Below are positions 42,969-55,412 of a stretch of DNA of 64,000 nucleotides, in pieces. This DNA comes from Clarkia xantiana subsp. parviflora. Lineage: Eukaryota; Streptophyta; Magnoliopsida; Myrtales; Onagraceae. The notes below the pieces were generated by a model. That model was given only the letters and a program-made list of their open reading frames with translations. It was not told the DNA's origin and searched no databases. Within the stretch, counting starts at the first letter, position 1. Each line of letters starts with the position of its first letter. A program made the translations under genes and the position numbers. The stretch lies in NCBI GenBank assembly GCA_036873135.1, contig JAPTYO010000022.1, positions 8,213,785 to 8,277,784 on the forward strand. Direction: 5' to 3'.

Positions 42969-45364
42969 TCAGTCAGAACCTTCGGGGGAGTCACCCTCAC
43001 CCCCTGAAGCTGAACCACCGGCAGATAGAGATGATGAGGAGGAATCTGAGGTACCAATCTCCACTGGTGTAGCATCCACCTGGGCAGGGGCAGGCTCGTC
43101 TGCAACAGCAGCCTGACCCCTCAGAACAGCCATGTAACCACTGGCATATGGCCCGAAGTCACCAAGGTCACCAACTGGGAACTGAGGATCAATACGGAAA
43201 ATGTGATCAACCAGATACTCACCGAACTGGTTCATCTCCTGAGTGAGACGCGCGCTATAATCGGCAGTGAAGGCAGAGGAGGCCTTGTACTCAGACACCG
43301 CGACAGTCCTCTCCTCCGCACGACACTTAGCCTCCAACTTCCGTAACTCCTCAGAATGGAGCGACGCTGCAACCTCAGCTTCCCGACGCAAACTGCCCAC
43401 AGTGGTCTCAAGCAAGGACACCTGGTTCCGGAGCTCCTGCATCCTCAAATCAGATAATCGCGCCTTCTCAGCAGCAGTGGCGACCTCCGCCTTGAGAGAG
43501 ACCTGGCTGTCCTCAAGGGTCTTCCTCTCGTCAGACAACTCGAGCACGAGCGAGGACATGTTCACCATGTCAGACATACCCTAACAATTCAAACAAGGGA
43601 TGAGTAACCGAAAGATAGCCATTATGAAAGTAATAAGATGAAAGCAAGGAACAACTCACAGGTGCATAACGAGAAAGTGCCCCCTGAACAAAGCGCCGAG
43701 TCTCCCCAGGAGACTTGGGTGGAGCAACACGATCGCCAGGGGGGATGGCGCCGCGGAGTACGCGGACACCAACCTCAGGGGTCCGCAAAGAGGAGGTGCT
43801 ATCGAAGTGGAACTCCTTCAGACCAGCGAAAGGAGTCCACTCAGACCCAATAACATCTTCATCAGTAAGACGGGCGAAATCCTTCCGACTTAAAGTCGGA
43901 GGCCCACCTACACAAGCAAAGCAAGTCAAAGGAGAATACAAACATAGAAGGATCAGCAACAAGGTAGAGATCATACCTGAGGACCGTGCCCTCGGCTGGG
44001 GGGCAGGGGAACCACCACCAGCAGGTCGCTTCCCTTTGTCGGCCAGGGAAGACACCTCTTCGACCACCATCTCCTTATCACGAGATAGGGTCGGAGGACG
44101 AGCAGTAGGCGAAGCAGGATCCACGGCCTTCTTTCTCTTAGCAGCCGAGGCCCCGGCCTCAGAATCAGATCTCCGCGGCTTGGACTTGGAAGGCCCAGAA
44201 TCTCTGCCAACTGAGACGACCCTCTCAGTCACCAAGAGGGAGCGCCCTAGCAATATAAGAAAAGCAAGATAAGGAAAATACAGATTATACCATAAAGAAA
44301 CAAATAGGAGAAAGCATACCAGAGGCCCCAGCCTTCTTCCCAGGCAGGGGGGATTTCTTCAGAGCAGAACCAGAAGGAGCCTTCCTCTTGCTCAGATCAA
44401 CAGGGGCTCCCTGCACGTTATAGGTTTTTCCATGAAACCAACCTACAAAGGAAGAGCAGAAGGTAAATAAAGATGGAAAGACCAAGTGACATACCGAACC
44501 CCCGGAGTCAGGAGTCAAACTGATCCCGGCCTCGTAAAGATCCGTCTCAGTCACTAAGGACACGGGGCAGTATGACCGGGTCCTGTTGCTCTCGTGAATG
44601 ATCTTCATAGTCTCTAAATCAACTGAAGAGAACTCTCCGAAAGCAGCCCAACCATCGGACCGATCCTCATTCAAGACCGACCAAGTGACGTATCGATCCG
44701 TAATGAAGAAGTAATGCTTAGCCCAGTGACTGGCCGAATTGTCACTCCGGGCCACGAAACGGAGGGAGGTATCCCACTCGATCCCACTCAACCCGAAATC
44801 AATAAATCGGGGATCCTTGAAGGTCGGATGGCGAGTTACGAAACTCGCAAACCCCACCTTCGTTTGGTACTGGAACCGGTAGAAGCATCGGAATAGAACG
44901 AGGGAGTACTTCCAGGAGTACCAATGGCACAATACCCGGAAGCCCACCCAGACACGAAGGGCACTGGGGGCAAGGTTCACAGGAGAAATCCTGAAGAACC
45001 TGCTCAACTCTATAAGCTCGTCACAGTAAGGCAACCTCAGCCCAAATCGGATCTGGGAGGGGTACACGGCGACCTTCCCTATAGGAGGCTCCGTCACCGT
45101 CTCGCGAGTATTCCCCAATGAGGGGAGAAAAGGATACAGAGGCTCATCTAGGGGACAGATATCTCCTAGGGTAACATGCTCATTGTAATCGGACCTAGTG
45201 AGATGGTTCTCCGACAAGATAGCAAAACCTAAGGTAAAGGTAGCAGGAAATCCCAAAGTACGGATCAAATTTCGATTAACACCCCAACGAAGGTCACGAC
45301 ACTAAGCTAGCAATAGGAAAGGAAATAATACGACCAAAAAGGAAGAGAAAAGGAACTCACTCAT
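42969..45364 (-). CDS. Antisense extra gene (aORF) of element C (copy 2), six exons, intact
   Basis: Exons are 45364-45361, 45228-44495, 44410-44320, 44246-43977, 43907-43660 and 43580-42969, again 652 codons with matching phases. Differences from copy 1 are few: in exon 2 GWPAF becomes GWAAF, PPGYR becomes PPGDR, and QVFLLE becomes QVSLLE. No stop or shift has arisen in either copy. It lies antisense and 3' of the gag-like gene, as in other Tat elements. Confidence 0.74.
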
Positions 45365-46276
45365 CCTTCGGAGGACGCGACGCCTCTGTAGAGTCTGTGT
45401 GCGCGGACACCACCAGGAATATAGCACCTTCCACGACACGACAAATATCAAGACAAGAAAAATTTCCGAAGAACCGGAAATACTCCGACACCCGACCAAC
45501 GACAACAATCAAAGATCCAAAGACACCCAGCAAAGATAGTCAACATGAGCCAAGGACACCACGACAACCAACTTGAATATTTTATCCGAGCCTAAGGTCG
45601 GGTTTTGGAAAAAATTACCGTTATACCCTCCAACAAAGACTAACACACCAACGGCGGTACGACATCAAATTCAAGACCGGAATAGCCCAATCGGACAAGA
45701 AACCATATCCGGACGACCGGCAAACATTTTTCTCCAAATCCACATCTATCAACGGCTATCCGCGGCAATCCCACATTCAATCAAATTTAGGCAATCAAAC
45801 ATCAGCAATCAAGCATCGGCAATCAAATATCAACGATTCAAAAATCAACGTTTTACGCGGTAACGGAAAGGAAAAGAGCGGACCTTCGGAAAACCCGACC
45901 CGATGTGATAAACGGGTCCGGAATTCGAATTTGAGCGTGGCCGGAAATCAGCTCCTCGCCGAGAATGGCCCGTCGTCGCCGTCGCCGGAGCAAAGTCCAG
46001 TCGCTCCTCCGCCGTCACTTGCCGGTGATGTCCGGCCAATGTCGCCGCCCTCAATCGATCCTCCACACCGTCCCGTCGTCGTCACCGTACCCCGTCGACA
46101 GTCAGCCCGGCGTCGCCGTCGTCAGCCAAGCCCCCTGCCGCCTCCGCGTCGCTGTGGGCTGCTTCCCGCCTGGAGCTGTGTCGTCGCCTCCGGCCAAGCT
46201 CCCTCCCGTCCCCGGTTCCGGCTGAGTTGCTGGTCGGATTTCTGCCCCTTGGTGGAAATTCCGGCCGGCCCTAACC

Positions 46277-47050
46277 TAGGGGTGGCAAACAGGTCGTGTC
46301 GTGTCGATTCGTGTCGTGTCGCTAATGAAACACGTGTCAACAGATCTCTCGTGTCTAAACAGATCACTTTAAATATGACACAGGCAGATCTCGTGACACA
46401 CGGGAGTTGGCAGATATCGTGTCACACGGAACACAGACACGAGACACGGAATTTTGTTTTTACACCAAAAAAATATTACACTTTTTAGCCCAATTTTTTT
46501 ACAAATGTTACAAAATCATCCTAAATCAAGCACCATCATATTTTGACAAATAATTGGATCTTCTCATTATACAAATAATAAGTTCATAACGAAAAATTAC
46601 TTAAATATAAAAAATCGAACATTACAAACAAAATAAGCAGATATCTAAATCTCAAGTTATCTTGAAACTAGCACATGAAATCTTATTATAAGTTTTTTTT
46701 TATTTGTCTATATAAGTTTTTATTATTACAAACAATTATATTATAAGTTTTTTTAAATATTTTAATGTATTGAATAGTTGCAATATTTTTAAAATTATTA
46801 TTGATAATTATATATATTTTTTGGCAAAATTATTGGTCTTTATATAAATATTAAGTTTCAAATAAGTCGTGTCGATGCGTGTCTATCGTTGGAACTACAG
46901 ATCAGATCTACACGGACTTGCCTAAAAACGTGTCTAGTCGTGTCACAGATCTATCAGACACGGTCAGATTTTCGTGTAGATCAGGACACGAAAAAAAGCA
47001 GGTCCGTGTCAGATCGTGTCGTCGTGTCGTGTCAGCAGTTGCCACCCCTA
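46277..47050. mobile_element. Non-autonomous hAT-type DNA transposon, copy 2 only
   Basis: It is 774 bp. The ends are TAGGGGTGGCAA and TTGCCACCCCTA (12-bp terminal inverted repeats), flanked by 8-bp direct repeats CCCTAACC at 46269-46276 and 47051-47058. The empty site with one CCCTAACC is in copy 1 near 4150. Both subterminal regions are packed with CGTGTCGTGTC-type words in opposite orientations, a usual site for hAT transposase binding. The centre is AT-rich and has no transposase. It would need a transposase supplied in trans. Confidence 0.93.
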
Positions 47051-47693
47051 CCCTAACCTTGGGGGTGCTCTCAAACTTTTCTTACTCTCCAAGGGTGAGT
47101 GGAAAGGGAAGATGGTGGCTATGGTGACTCCTTGAGGTATTTTTCTAACTCTCCTCTATTTTGAAAAGATGATAGGGTTTTCTAAGGGGTTTTAATCACC
47201 ACCCTCCATCTATCTTTAAATAAAATCTAAGGGCCAAGGAAAAACCATCATTTTTATCCCTTTCAACTATGGCTAAGTATATCTCCATACTTAGAAAAAC
47301 TATCAAGTTAGTTTTATTTTTGAGCATTCCATACTTAGGAAAAAATTTAGCCAAAATTAAATTTTTCCTCACTTAGATAGAATCCCGGCACGAATTTGAA
47401 GCATAAGTCACTTAGTTGCATTCGTATTGCATCCTTGTAAGAGTATGCATTTTTTAAGTATACGCCGGTAGCAAAGATAGATTTATTGCTCCCGCCTCAG
47501 ACGGACACATGCTTAGGCATGCGTCCGTGCTACTCTAACGTTTACAACTCCTCTATCTTATAAGACAGGGGACAGAGTCGAAGACACACATCCATGGGTA
47601 AGCTGACACTCAGATGAAAGGTAGAAACCCCGGTTTCAAATTGCGCGTATCATACCATCCTGAAATAGAGTCAATCAAGGGTTAGGCCATTGG

Positions 47694-47709
47694 TTGACTC
47701 GGGGGCATG
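47694..47709 (+). other. Polypurine tract of element C (copy 2)
   Basis: TTGACTCGGGGGCATG sits before the LTR start, identical to copy 1. The segment 47059-47693 is the untranslated stretch as in copy 1. Confidence 0.75.
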
Positions 47710-48572
47710 TGATGGATATACGCCCAATTTGAACCCGTTGACTTCCAAACCGTTGTATTTTTATCGTCCCATTACCGATTGTAAATCGAAACTTCAACCC
47801 GAACACTTCACGAGAACATCAACGGCTCGGAAGGGGCCGAAGCGCCCGTCCGGCCAAGGTAAACTCACCTAGGTGAGGTTGGGTGGCCACACCCGACCTC
47901 CTCTAGGAGAGATCGGGTCAGCCAACCCGATCTCTCCTAGGGGAGATCGGGTGGACCAACCCGATCTCTCCTAGGAGAGATCGGGTCGGCCAACCCGATC
48001 TCTCCTAGGAGGGATGGGGTTGGCCAACCCCATCCCCCCTAGGGGGGGTTGGGTGCCCTCACCCAACCCCTACCCTTGAGGGTCGGATTTCTCCCCCCCC
48101 CAAGGGCCCCTGCGCCATTTTCGGACACCCACACCCGGTTCACGTCGCCTACCTTCTCCGTATCTTAAGGTCTTAATTGTACGCTTAAAGGTTAATTAAT
48201 TGTGTTTAAAGGTTAACGATGTCATTAAGCCACCTTAATGACACCGTTGCCTATAAATACCCCACCTCCACTATTCATTCGGACATCTTGGCAATTTGGA
48301 TTACTTTGCTCTGACATCTCTCTAGTTTATCTCTCTAAGAAGAATACTGACTTAGGCATCGGAGAGGGTTCACCAGGCACCACCCCCCCCCCCTCCGTGT
48401 CTGGTACTGCCCCTTCTTCAGGGTAGGAGGAGAGAAGAAGCAGAGGAAGGAAGGAAGGAAGGAAAGACATAGGCTAAGACAGGGCAACTCGGGAATACCG
48501 GATCACACACATCCCCCATAAGGAGAGAGATCAAAACCGACCACCCGTTGACCTAGATCTCATAACCTAACA
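47710..48572 (+). repeat. 3' LTR of element C (copy 2)
   Basis: It is 863 bp and pairs with 37536-38397. GCCCC follows at 48573-48577. It has the full palindromic array (47865-48051) and TATAAATA at 48252-48259. Confidence 0.92.
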
Positions 48573-50690
48573 GCCCCGATGGGAGGTGAAAGCGGACTCT
48601 CCTCCCGCTTACCACACCTACTCTGATGAAGACTTCCAGACCCTTCATCTTATCCAGCTTTACCGATGGGGGGAGTCCTATACTCCCCTCGATGCCAATT
48701 CTTTGACGGAGCGGGACCTGGTGAATGCCGGGATCCGACTCCTCGACATAGTCTCTAGGGGTCAAATCTTCGACGGCCACTCCAATAGGGTTCCTTGGGT
48801 AACGTTTCTAATCTCTATTTTTCACTGTTTGCAGCTAAGAAGGTGTTCGTGCTGACCAATCTGATCCTTAAGCAGGGGGAGACCGACGCTGTCCGCCCCG
48901 CGCGGAAGAGGAAGTCGGCCAAGAAAGTTGTTGCTCCGTCGGGATCTCCCTCCGCGGAGAGGACAAAGCGGAGCCGCGTGGAAGTGGACAGACTCTTCGA
49001 TGTCCAGAATGCTGAAGAAGGTAAAAAGCTCCGCCTAGCTATTAAATCGTACAGGAAGCTAGTTCCTAAGGAGTTGGTCCCTTCGACCATGGAGGCCTGC
49101 ATCGCAGATGTCAAACGTGTCCTCCGAGGGGAAACTCCTCGCGTCCTGAAGGCGGGCTACTACAACTTCCACGGGAAAGATCAATATGTTTCTCGGCGCG
49201 TCGTTTGGTGTAAGGGCCCTAACCAACTTCCTGACTATGTTTCTGAAGCCTCTCGTCCTTTAGGTGCAGGTCACTCGGGGATTCCGTCGGGTGCTGGAGC
49301 TTCAGCGGGGGCACCACCTTCAGCAGGGGCACCACTTTTCGGGGCTGGAGAGACCCCGACCGGCGATCAATTTCATCAGGTGGAGAATTTGGACTCCTCC
49401 GAGGAGACGGATGAGGGCGGCTCCCTGATTCCTCGTCGGAGGGCGGGACAGTCCCCACTGAAACCAACCTCCAAGGGGCTGCCCCCTTCACCTTCTTCAC
49501 AACAGCGACAGCCGTCGCCCATCCATGACTTCACTCCTTCTCCGGCTCAGGGCGAGTCGGAGGCGCGCCCCTCCACGACTCGAGTCGGTCCTTCTCCTCT
49601 CCCCTTCGACGGGAGTTTTTACAAGGTTTTCGACCCCGCGCAGAAGCTCCCTGGACCCGAACCAAACGCTGCAAGGGGTCCAGCTCCGACAAGGGGACAC
49701 ATACCCAGAGCTGGCTCCCCATCTGCTAGCAGGCTCAATCCTGCCCACTCTGCGGTATCCGATTTCCTTGGATCGGGAGGACATCTGCCGGGATGTCCAA
49801 GAAATGTCTATCCGCCGGATAGAGGTAATACTCTTACTTTTCGCTCCTTCGTCAATAAAACAGGTTGTTCATATGCTAACACTTTTCTTCCTTCCTTCGC
49901 AGGAGATGGCGGACATCAACCGCTGCTTCGGGTACATCTTCGCCTTCGAGGAGGCCCTGGAGCAGGAGCGGCAAAGGGGGCTCCCGCGGTCATAGCTAAG
50001 CTCGAAGAGGATCTCGCGGCCTCCGATTCTTCGCGGGGAAAACTGGCCAAGGAGCAGGCCATCCTCGACCGAAAAACTCGGGACCTCCAAAAGCAGGTTC
50101 GTGACTTCGAGGGGCTCCTGAAGCGGGAGCGACAGGAGCGGCGGATTGCTGAGGACAAACTTGTCCTTGAAAAGAAGGCTCTGGAGGAGCAAATTGCTGA
50201 GGTTCCTTCAAAGCTGGTCGCGGCTGAGACCAAGGGCCGGGAAGATTATCGGGGATCTGAGGACTTCCAAGCTAATGCGGTGAAGTTCTGCAGCGCGGAG
50301 GTGGAGAACACCCTCTTCAACGCAGTCGAGGAACTACACCTGGAGTATGGCAACGCCATCAACTTCGACAAGTCTCCGTATCTCGCTCCTTTCGCGAAGA
50401 AATACTTTGCCCTCTCGGAGGAGAGTGATGAGGGGAGCACTCCCGCGGTTGTTGAAGACATGGCGGAGCCTCCAAGTGCCGACACCCCGATAATCGACCT
50501 TCCAGCAATTGAACCTGTGGAGCCTTCTGCCACATATCTTGTGGACCCTGCTCCCGCTGATGCCGCCGACAAGGACCAAGCCTAAACGCTTTATCTTTAG
50601 AGTCCTTGTATTTTTCCTCATTTTGAAATCCTCGGGCCTTTGAGCCCTCATTAATATCAGACTATCTCTCCGATTTTCCGTTGCGCTTCT

Positions 50691-51273
50691 TCCAAGCGAC
50701 TTAACTATGCTTACTTAAGGCGAAACCTCGACACTTAAGACATTTTCACACATCACTTAAGACGATTTAATTCTGTGCACCACTTAAGGCGACTTAGTCT
50801 CGTGCACCACTTAAGGCGACTTAACAGCTTGCACCACTTAAGGCGACTTCGCAACACTTAGAATAAATCCAAGAATCATGCATCACTTAAGAGGACTTAA
50901 CCTCGTGCATCACTTAAGACGACTTAATCTCGTGCATCACTTAAGATGACTTAATCTCGTGCATCACTTAAGACGACTTAATCTCGTGCACCACTTAAGG
51001 CGACTTTTAAACAACACTTAAAATAAATCTAAGAATAATCTGATCGGAAGCAACCTCTTTATTCATTGATGGCACAAATCTGCTTACATCGAATCAAACG
51101 ATAAATAATTTACACCACTTAAGGAAATTTTACATCGGGCACCACTTAAGGCGACTTTTCATCGGGCACCACTTAAGGCGACTTTTCATCGGGCACCACT
51201 TAAGGCGACTTTTCATCGGGCACCACTTAAGGCGACTTTTCATCGGGCACCACTTAAGGCGACTTTTCATCAA
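50691..51273. repeat. 27-bp minisatellite of element A (copy 2)
   Basis: Same array as 7755-8283 with two more units: one in the TTAATCTCGTGCATC block, one in the TTTTCATCGGGCACC block. Confidence 0.88.
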
Positions 51274-52235
51274 GCATGACATTTCTTCAAGTGTTCGCCA
51301 CTGAAAGAATGCTTCAATACTCTGCCATCGAGGTCTTCCAACTTGTACGCATTCTGAGCTGACATCCCCACGACCTTGCAAGGTCCTTCCCATTTTGGTG
51401 ACATCTTATTGATCCGATCCAAAAGGGTGAACTCGTTCCGACGCCAAACCAGCTCCCCGACGAAGAATAGTCGGGAATTAACTCGCCGATTGTAATATCT
51501 GGCCGTCGCCAAACGCATTCGAGCCTGGACTTCATCGGCTTCCCGCCTCTTCTCTTCGAGCAAGTCCAAATCCAGACGTCTCATTTCATCATTTGTCAAA
51601 GGCTCGTAATATCTCATCCGATGGGACGCCACAGCTACCTCTACGGGAGCAACAGCCTCCGTGCCATAAACAAGGCCAAACGGAGTCTCCCCAGTTGATC
51701 GTTTGGGTGTCGTTCTAACAGCCCAAAGCACATTTTCCAGCTCGTTCAGCCATTTGCCCTTCAAGGCATAGACCCTTTTCTTCAGGCCATCCATCACGAT
51801 TTTGTTGGCTGATTCCACCTGGCCATTAGTCTGAGCATGATGGACAGAGGCTGTCCGATGCTCGATATTCAACTCCCCCAGATACTCCTTCACTTGAGCC
51901 CCGTTAAACGGTGGACCATTATCGCTGATCATCACCTTAGGAATCCCGTATCTGGATACAATATGAGTCTGGAGAAACTTGACGATCTGGTTCCCCGTCG
52001 TCTTGGCCAACGCCTTAGCTTCTATCCATTTCGAAAAATAATCGATAGCCACAAGCAAATACTTACACTGACCTTGTGCCTGCGGGAGAGGTCCCACCAA
52101 GTCGATGCCCCACTGCGCGAAGGGCCAAGCACTCTTGATGGACGTCAGATTTGCAGCCGGAGCCACGATATTCGGGGTGTACCTCTGGCACACGTCACAG
52201 GATCGGACCAAACCCGTCGCCTCCTTGCTCATCAT
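51270..52235 (-). pseudogene. Integrase module of element A (copy 2)
   Basis: Same as 8280-9245, with D, D, E and CDVC residues present and the same frame break from the HH half. VVISDNG reads VMISDNG here. Confidence 0.9.
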
Positions 52236-54465
52236 AATAGCCCAAATTCAGCACTTTCCTCATAATGGATCGGGCCCCTTCATGACAAGCCGCGACTCCT
52301 TCATGCACCTCCCTCAAGATTCGACTTGTGTCGGGCTCAGCCACACATTTCAAGTAAGGAGTCGAGAACCAGCCCTTTTTGTATAGCTGATTGTCCAGCA
52401 TCACGTAGTTAACTGCGATCCGACGTATCCTGTCAGCTACTACTTCATTATCGGGGACTGCCCCCGTAGTCAGGTACGCAACTATCGGGGTCATCCAAGT
52501 GGGCTCCTCCTCCGATCCTGCTTCAATAGCACACACCTCCGACGGGTCGGTGGTCGATAAGATCACCTTCTCCAATAAGTGCACCTTCCGATTTTCCTCC
52601 AGGGGTGCCCCCAAGGCAAATTTGCTCAAGGCATCTGCATCCACGTTTTCCTCCCTCGGGATCGCCTCGATGTCGAAACTTTTGAAGCTCTCCTTCAAGA
52701 CTTTTACCTCACGAAGGTACTTTCTCATCACCGGGCTCTTCGCCTCATATCGTCCTTGGACTCGATTCACAATCAGGCCCGCATCACACTTCACTCTCAA
52801 GTGAGCAACTCCCGTACCTTTAGTAATTTTCAGGCCTGTGATAAGAGCCTCATACTCAGCTTCGTTGTTCGTGGCCCTAAACGTTAAGGCCAAAGCATAT
52901 CGAAGGGGCTCACCCCCGCCTGGTGGTATCAGTACGAACCCTGCTCCTGATCCATCTGAACTCGAGGAGCCATCCGTATACATTTCCCAAGTATTTTCCT
53001 CATTTGGCTGTTCTGATTGCTCTGCCATCTCTGGTTGCTCTGCTATCGGGACCTCCACCATAGTTGCCCCCTCTACAGGGCCCGCTTCTTTCAGATCGGG
53101 GGCTGTAGACTCTGCTATGAAATCCGCCAACGCCTGGCCCTTAATAGCCGTTCTCGGAGCAAAGTGTATGCGAAACTCACTAAGTTCGACTGCCAATTTC
53201 ACTAATCTCCCCGACGCATCAGGTCGGTTCAAAAAATGCTTCAGAGGCTGATTTGTCAACACAGTAATCTCATGCGCATGGAAGTAAGGCCTCAGCTTCC
53301 GAGCAGTAATAATCAACGCAAAGAGATACTTCTCAACAGCGGGATAATTCATTTCAGATTTGGCAAACGTCTTGCTTACATAATAAACGGGGACTTGATT
53401 ACCCTCGACAATCTTCACTAACACAAAGCTAATGGCAAATTCAGAAACAGCCAAATATAGATAGAGCGGCTCGCCTGGGATCGGTTTCGCCAACGGCGGG
53501 AGGGTGCGAAGGTGCTGCTTGAGTGCCTGGAACGCCTCTTCACACTTGGCAGTCCACTCAAACTTCTTGTTGGCCCTCAATACTTCAAAAAATGGCATAG
53601 ATCGGTCACTTTCCTTGGACAGGAAGCGATTCATTGCAGCCAGTCGGCCATTCAGCACTTGCACCTCCCGATGATTTATCGGAGACTGCATCTCCTCGAT
53701 CGCCCTCAGCTTCTCGGGATTCACCTCAATTCCTCTTTGGCTCACCATAAAGCCCAGAAACTTCCCCGAGTGGACTCCGAAGGCGCACTTGGTCGGGTTC
53801 AAGCGAACCTGATGAAGCCTCATCCGCTCAAACGTCGTGGCTAGGTTGTGCACATGATCCTCAGCCTGTCGGGACTTCACCAGCATATCGTCCACGTAGG
53901 CCTCCATGGTTTTCCCCAACATATCTCCAAACATCTTGTTCACCATCCGCTGGTAGGTTGCCCCGGCATTGATCAATCCGAAAGGCATGACATCATAATG
54001 ATAAATGTCACTGTCGGCATAAAAGGCAGTGTGGGGGGCATCCTCCTTATCCATCTAGATCTGATTATAGCCCGAGTACGCGTCCATGAAGCTCAGCAAC
54101 TCATGTCCCGACGTGGCATCCACCAACTGGTCGATTCTCGGAAGCGGGTAACAGTCCTTCGGGCAAGCCTTATTCAGGTCGCGGAAATCAACACACATCC
54201 GCCACTTCCCATTGCTCTTCTTCACCAGAACCGGGTTGGCGACCCAAGTCTGGAATCAGAGCTCCTTGATAAACCCAGCGTCGAGCAACCTGCCCACCTC
54301 CTGCTGGATTGCGATCCTCTTGTCTGCGACCATCGGACGCCTCTTCTACGTGATAGGCTTGATCGCGGGACCAATCTTCAACTCGTGCACAATCACATCG
54401 GGGCTGATTCCTGGCATGTCACTCGGGGACCAGGCAAACAGCTCCTTGAACTCCTTCGGCAGCTC
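52195..54465 (-). pseudogene. RT, RNase H and second RNase H of element A (copy 2)
   Basis: The open part starts at 54054. It carries the same three upstream stops as copy 1 (TAG near 54346, TGA near 54257, TAG at 54057), so they predate the duplication. RT keeps the family-typical GATYQRM here. The second RNase H acidic residues are intact. Confidence 0.88.
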
Positions 54466-54467
54466 AA

Positions 54468-55412
54468 TCAATTCTCGGGCCCTCTCGTCAGACAAGGCGG
54501 ACCCGATTTCACCTTCCTCTGAGGTCCGTCAATCTCGACCTCCTTCAAATTCTCCATGGGGGCGGGACGCCCAAACTCCTCTATGGGATCGGCATCGGTC
54601 TGGAGGATAGTCATAGCCTCCCGTCTTTTCCTTCGGGTGGCATTAACATAGCACCTCCTGGAAGCCACCTGGTCGCCCTTGACCTCCCCGACTCCATGAT
54701 CAGTCGGGAATTTCATCTTCTGGTGCACAGTCGAGGCAACCGCCATCAGGGGGTTGATGGTGGTTCTCCCGATAATCGCGTTGTAAGTCCCCGCGGACTC
54801 AACCACCACAAAATCCACATTTCTCCTCTCCGCCTTCCGCCCGCTACCAAACTCCACTGGTAAGGTGATCTTTCCCAGCGGATAGGAGGTAGTACCAGAG
54901 AACCCAACCATCGGGAAGGTCACCTCCTTCAGATCCTTCTTCGTTTTCCCCATGGCCTCCAGCGCGTCCATAAAGAGAATATCGGAGGAGCTCCCTCCGT
55001 CGATCAATATCCGCTTCATCTCGTACCCATCCACATCTAGGGTCACGACCAGAGCATCATCGTGTGGACTCTCCACACCTGTCAGGTCCTCCGCTGAAAA
55101 GGAAATCACCATCTCTTCCTTCGCGGTCCAGGATCGGGACCTCTTGCCCAGCGCCACAGCAGTAGAAATTCTAGAGGCATAAACCTCCCGAGAGGCTGTG
55201 GTGTCACCTCCTGCGGCAAACCCTCCGTGAATCACATTGATGGTGCCCCGCTTCTCCATACGGGCACCAGAAGACTCGGGTTCAGACTTCTTCTTCATCG
55301 GGGACCGATCGCGGGATCGGGAACGGGACCGCGATCGAGATCGAGAGCGGGAACGACACCGCCTTTCAGCCACAAACTCCTTGAGCTTCCCCTTCTGGAT
55401 CAGCTTCTCGAT
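54468..55412 (-). pseudogene. RS tail and protease of element A (copy 2)
   Basis: Same as 11478-12422: RS-dipeptide run, DGGSS active site and IIGRTTIN, with the same shift before RT. Two residues differ in the visible frame (K to M near the linker, P to L after the active site). Confidence 0.85.

Larger units (their letters stand above)
37536..48572 (+). mobile_element. Element C, complete, non-autonomous gag-protease-gag LTR retrotransposon
   Basis: It is 11.04 kb (10.26 kb without the hAT insertion), flanked by GCCCC. Order: 5' LTR, primer-binding site, a 1,082-codon gag-like ORF, a hairpin array, an antisense gene, an untranslated stretch, polypurine tract and 3' LTR. No RT, RNase H or integrase is found in any frame. 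The LTRs differ at about 6-8 sites, so insertion is recent. This resembles elements described as TR-GAG (terminal repeats plus Gag only), with added protease, a second Gag and an antisense gene. Confidence 0.88.
36831..50585 (+). pseudogene. Antisense extra gene (aORF) of element A (copy 2), split by element C
   Basis: Exon 1 is 36831-36837 (ATGTCTG). Exon 2 is 36948-37535 plus 48578-48798, exon 3 is 48876-49824 and exon 4 is 49903-50585. Removing C and one GCCCC gives an exon 2 of exactly 809 nt, equal to both A' arms, and keeps phase. The N-terminus is Ser-rich, followed by GIRFPFCG, SPHAIRLWNAF and SGWKRSYFFIQN, then a basic segment, Pro/Ser linker and coiled coil. As in copy 1, a one-base shift near 49640 is offset by another near 49977. 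Plus-strand orientation is opposite to gag-pol, the Tat arrangement. The function is unknown. Confidence 0.75.
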
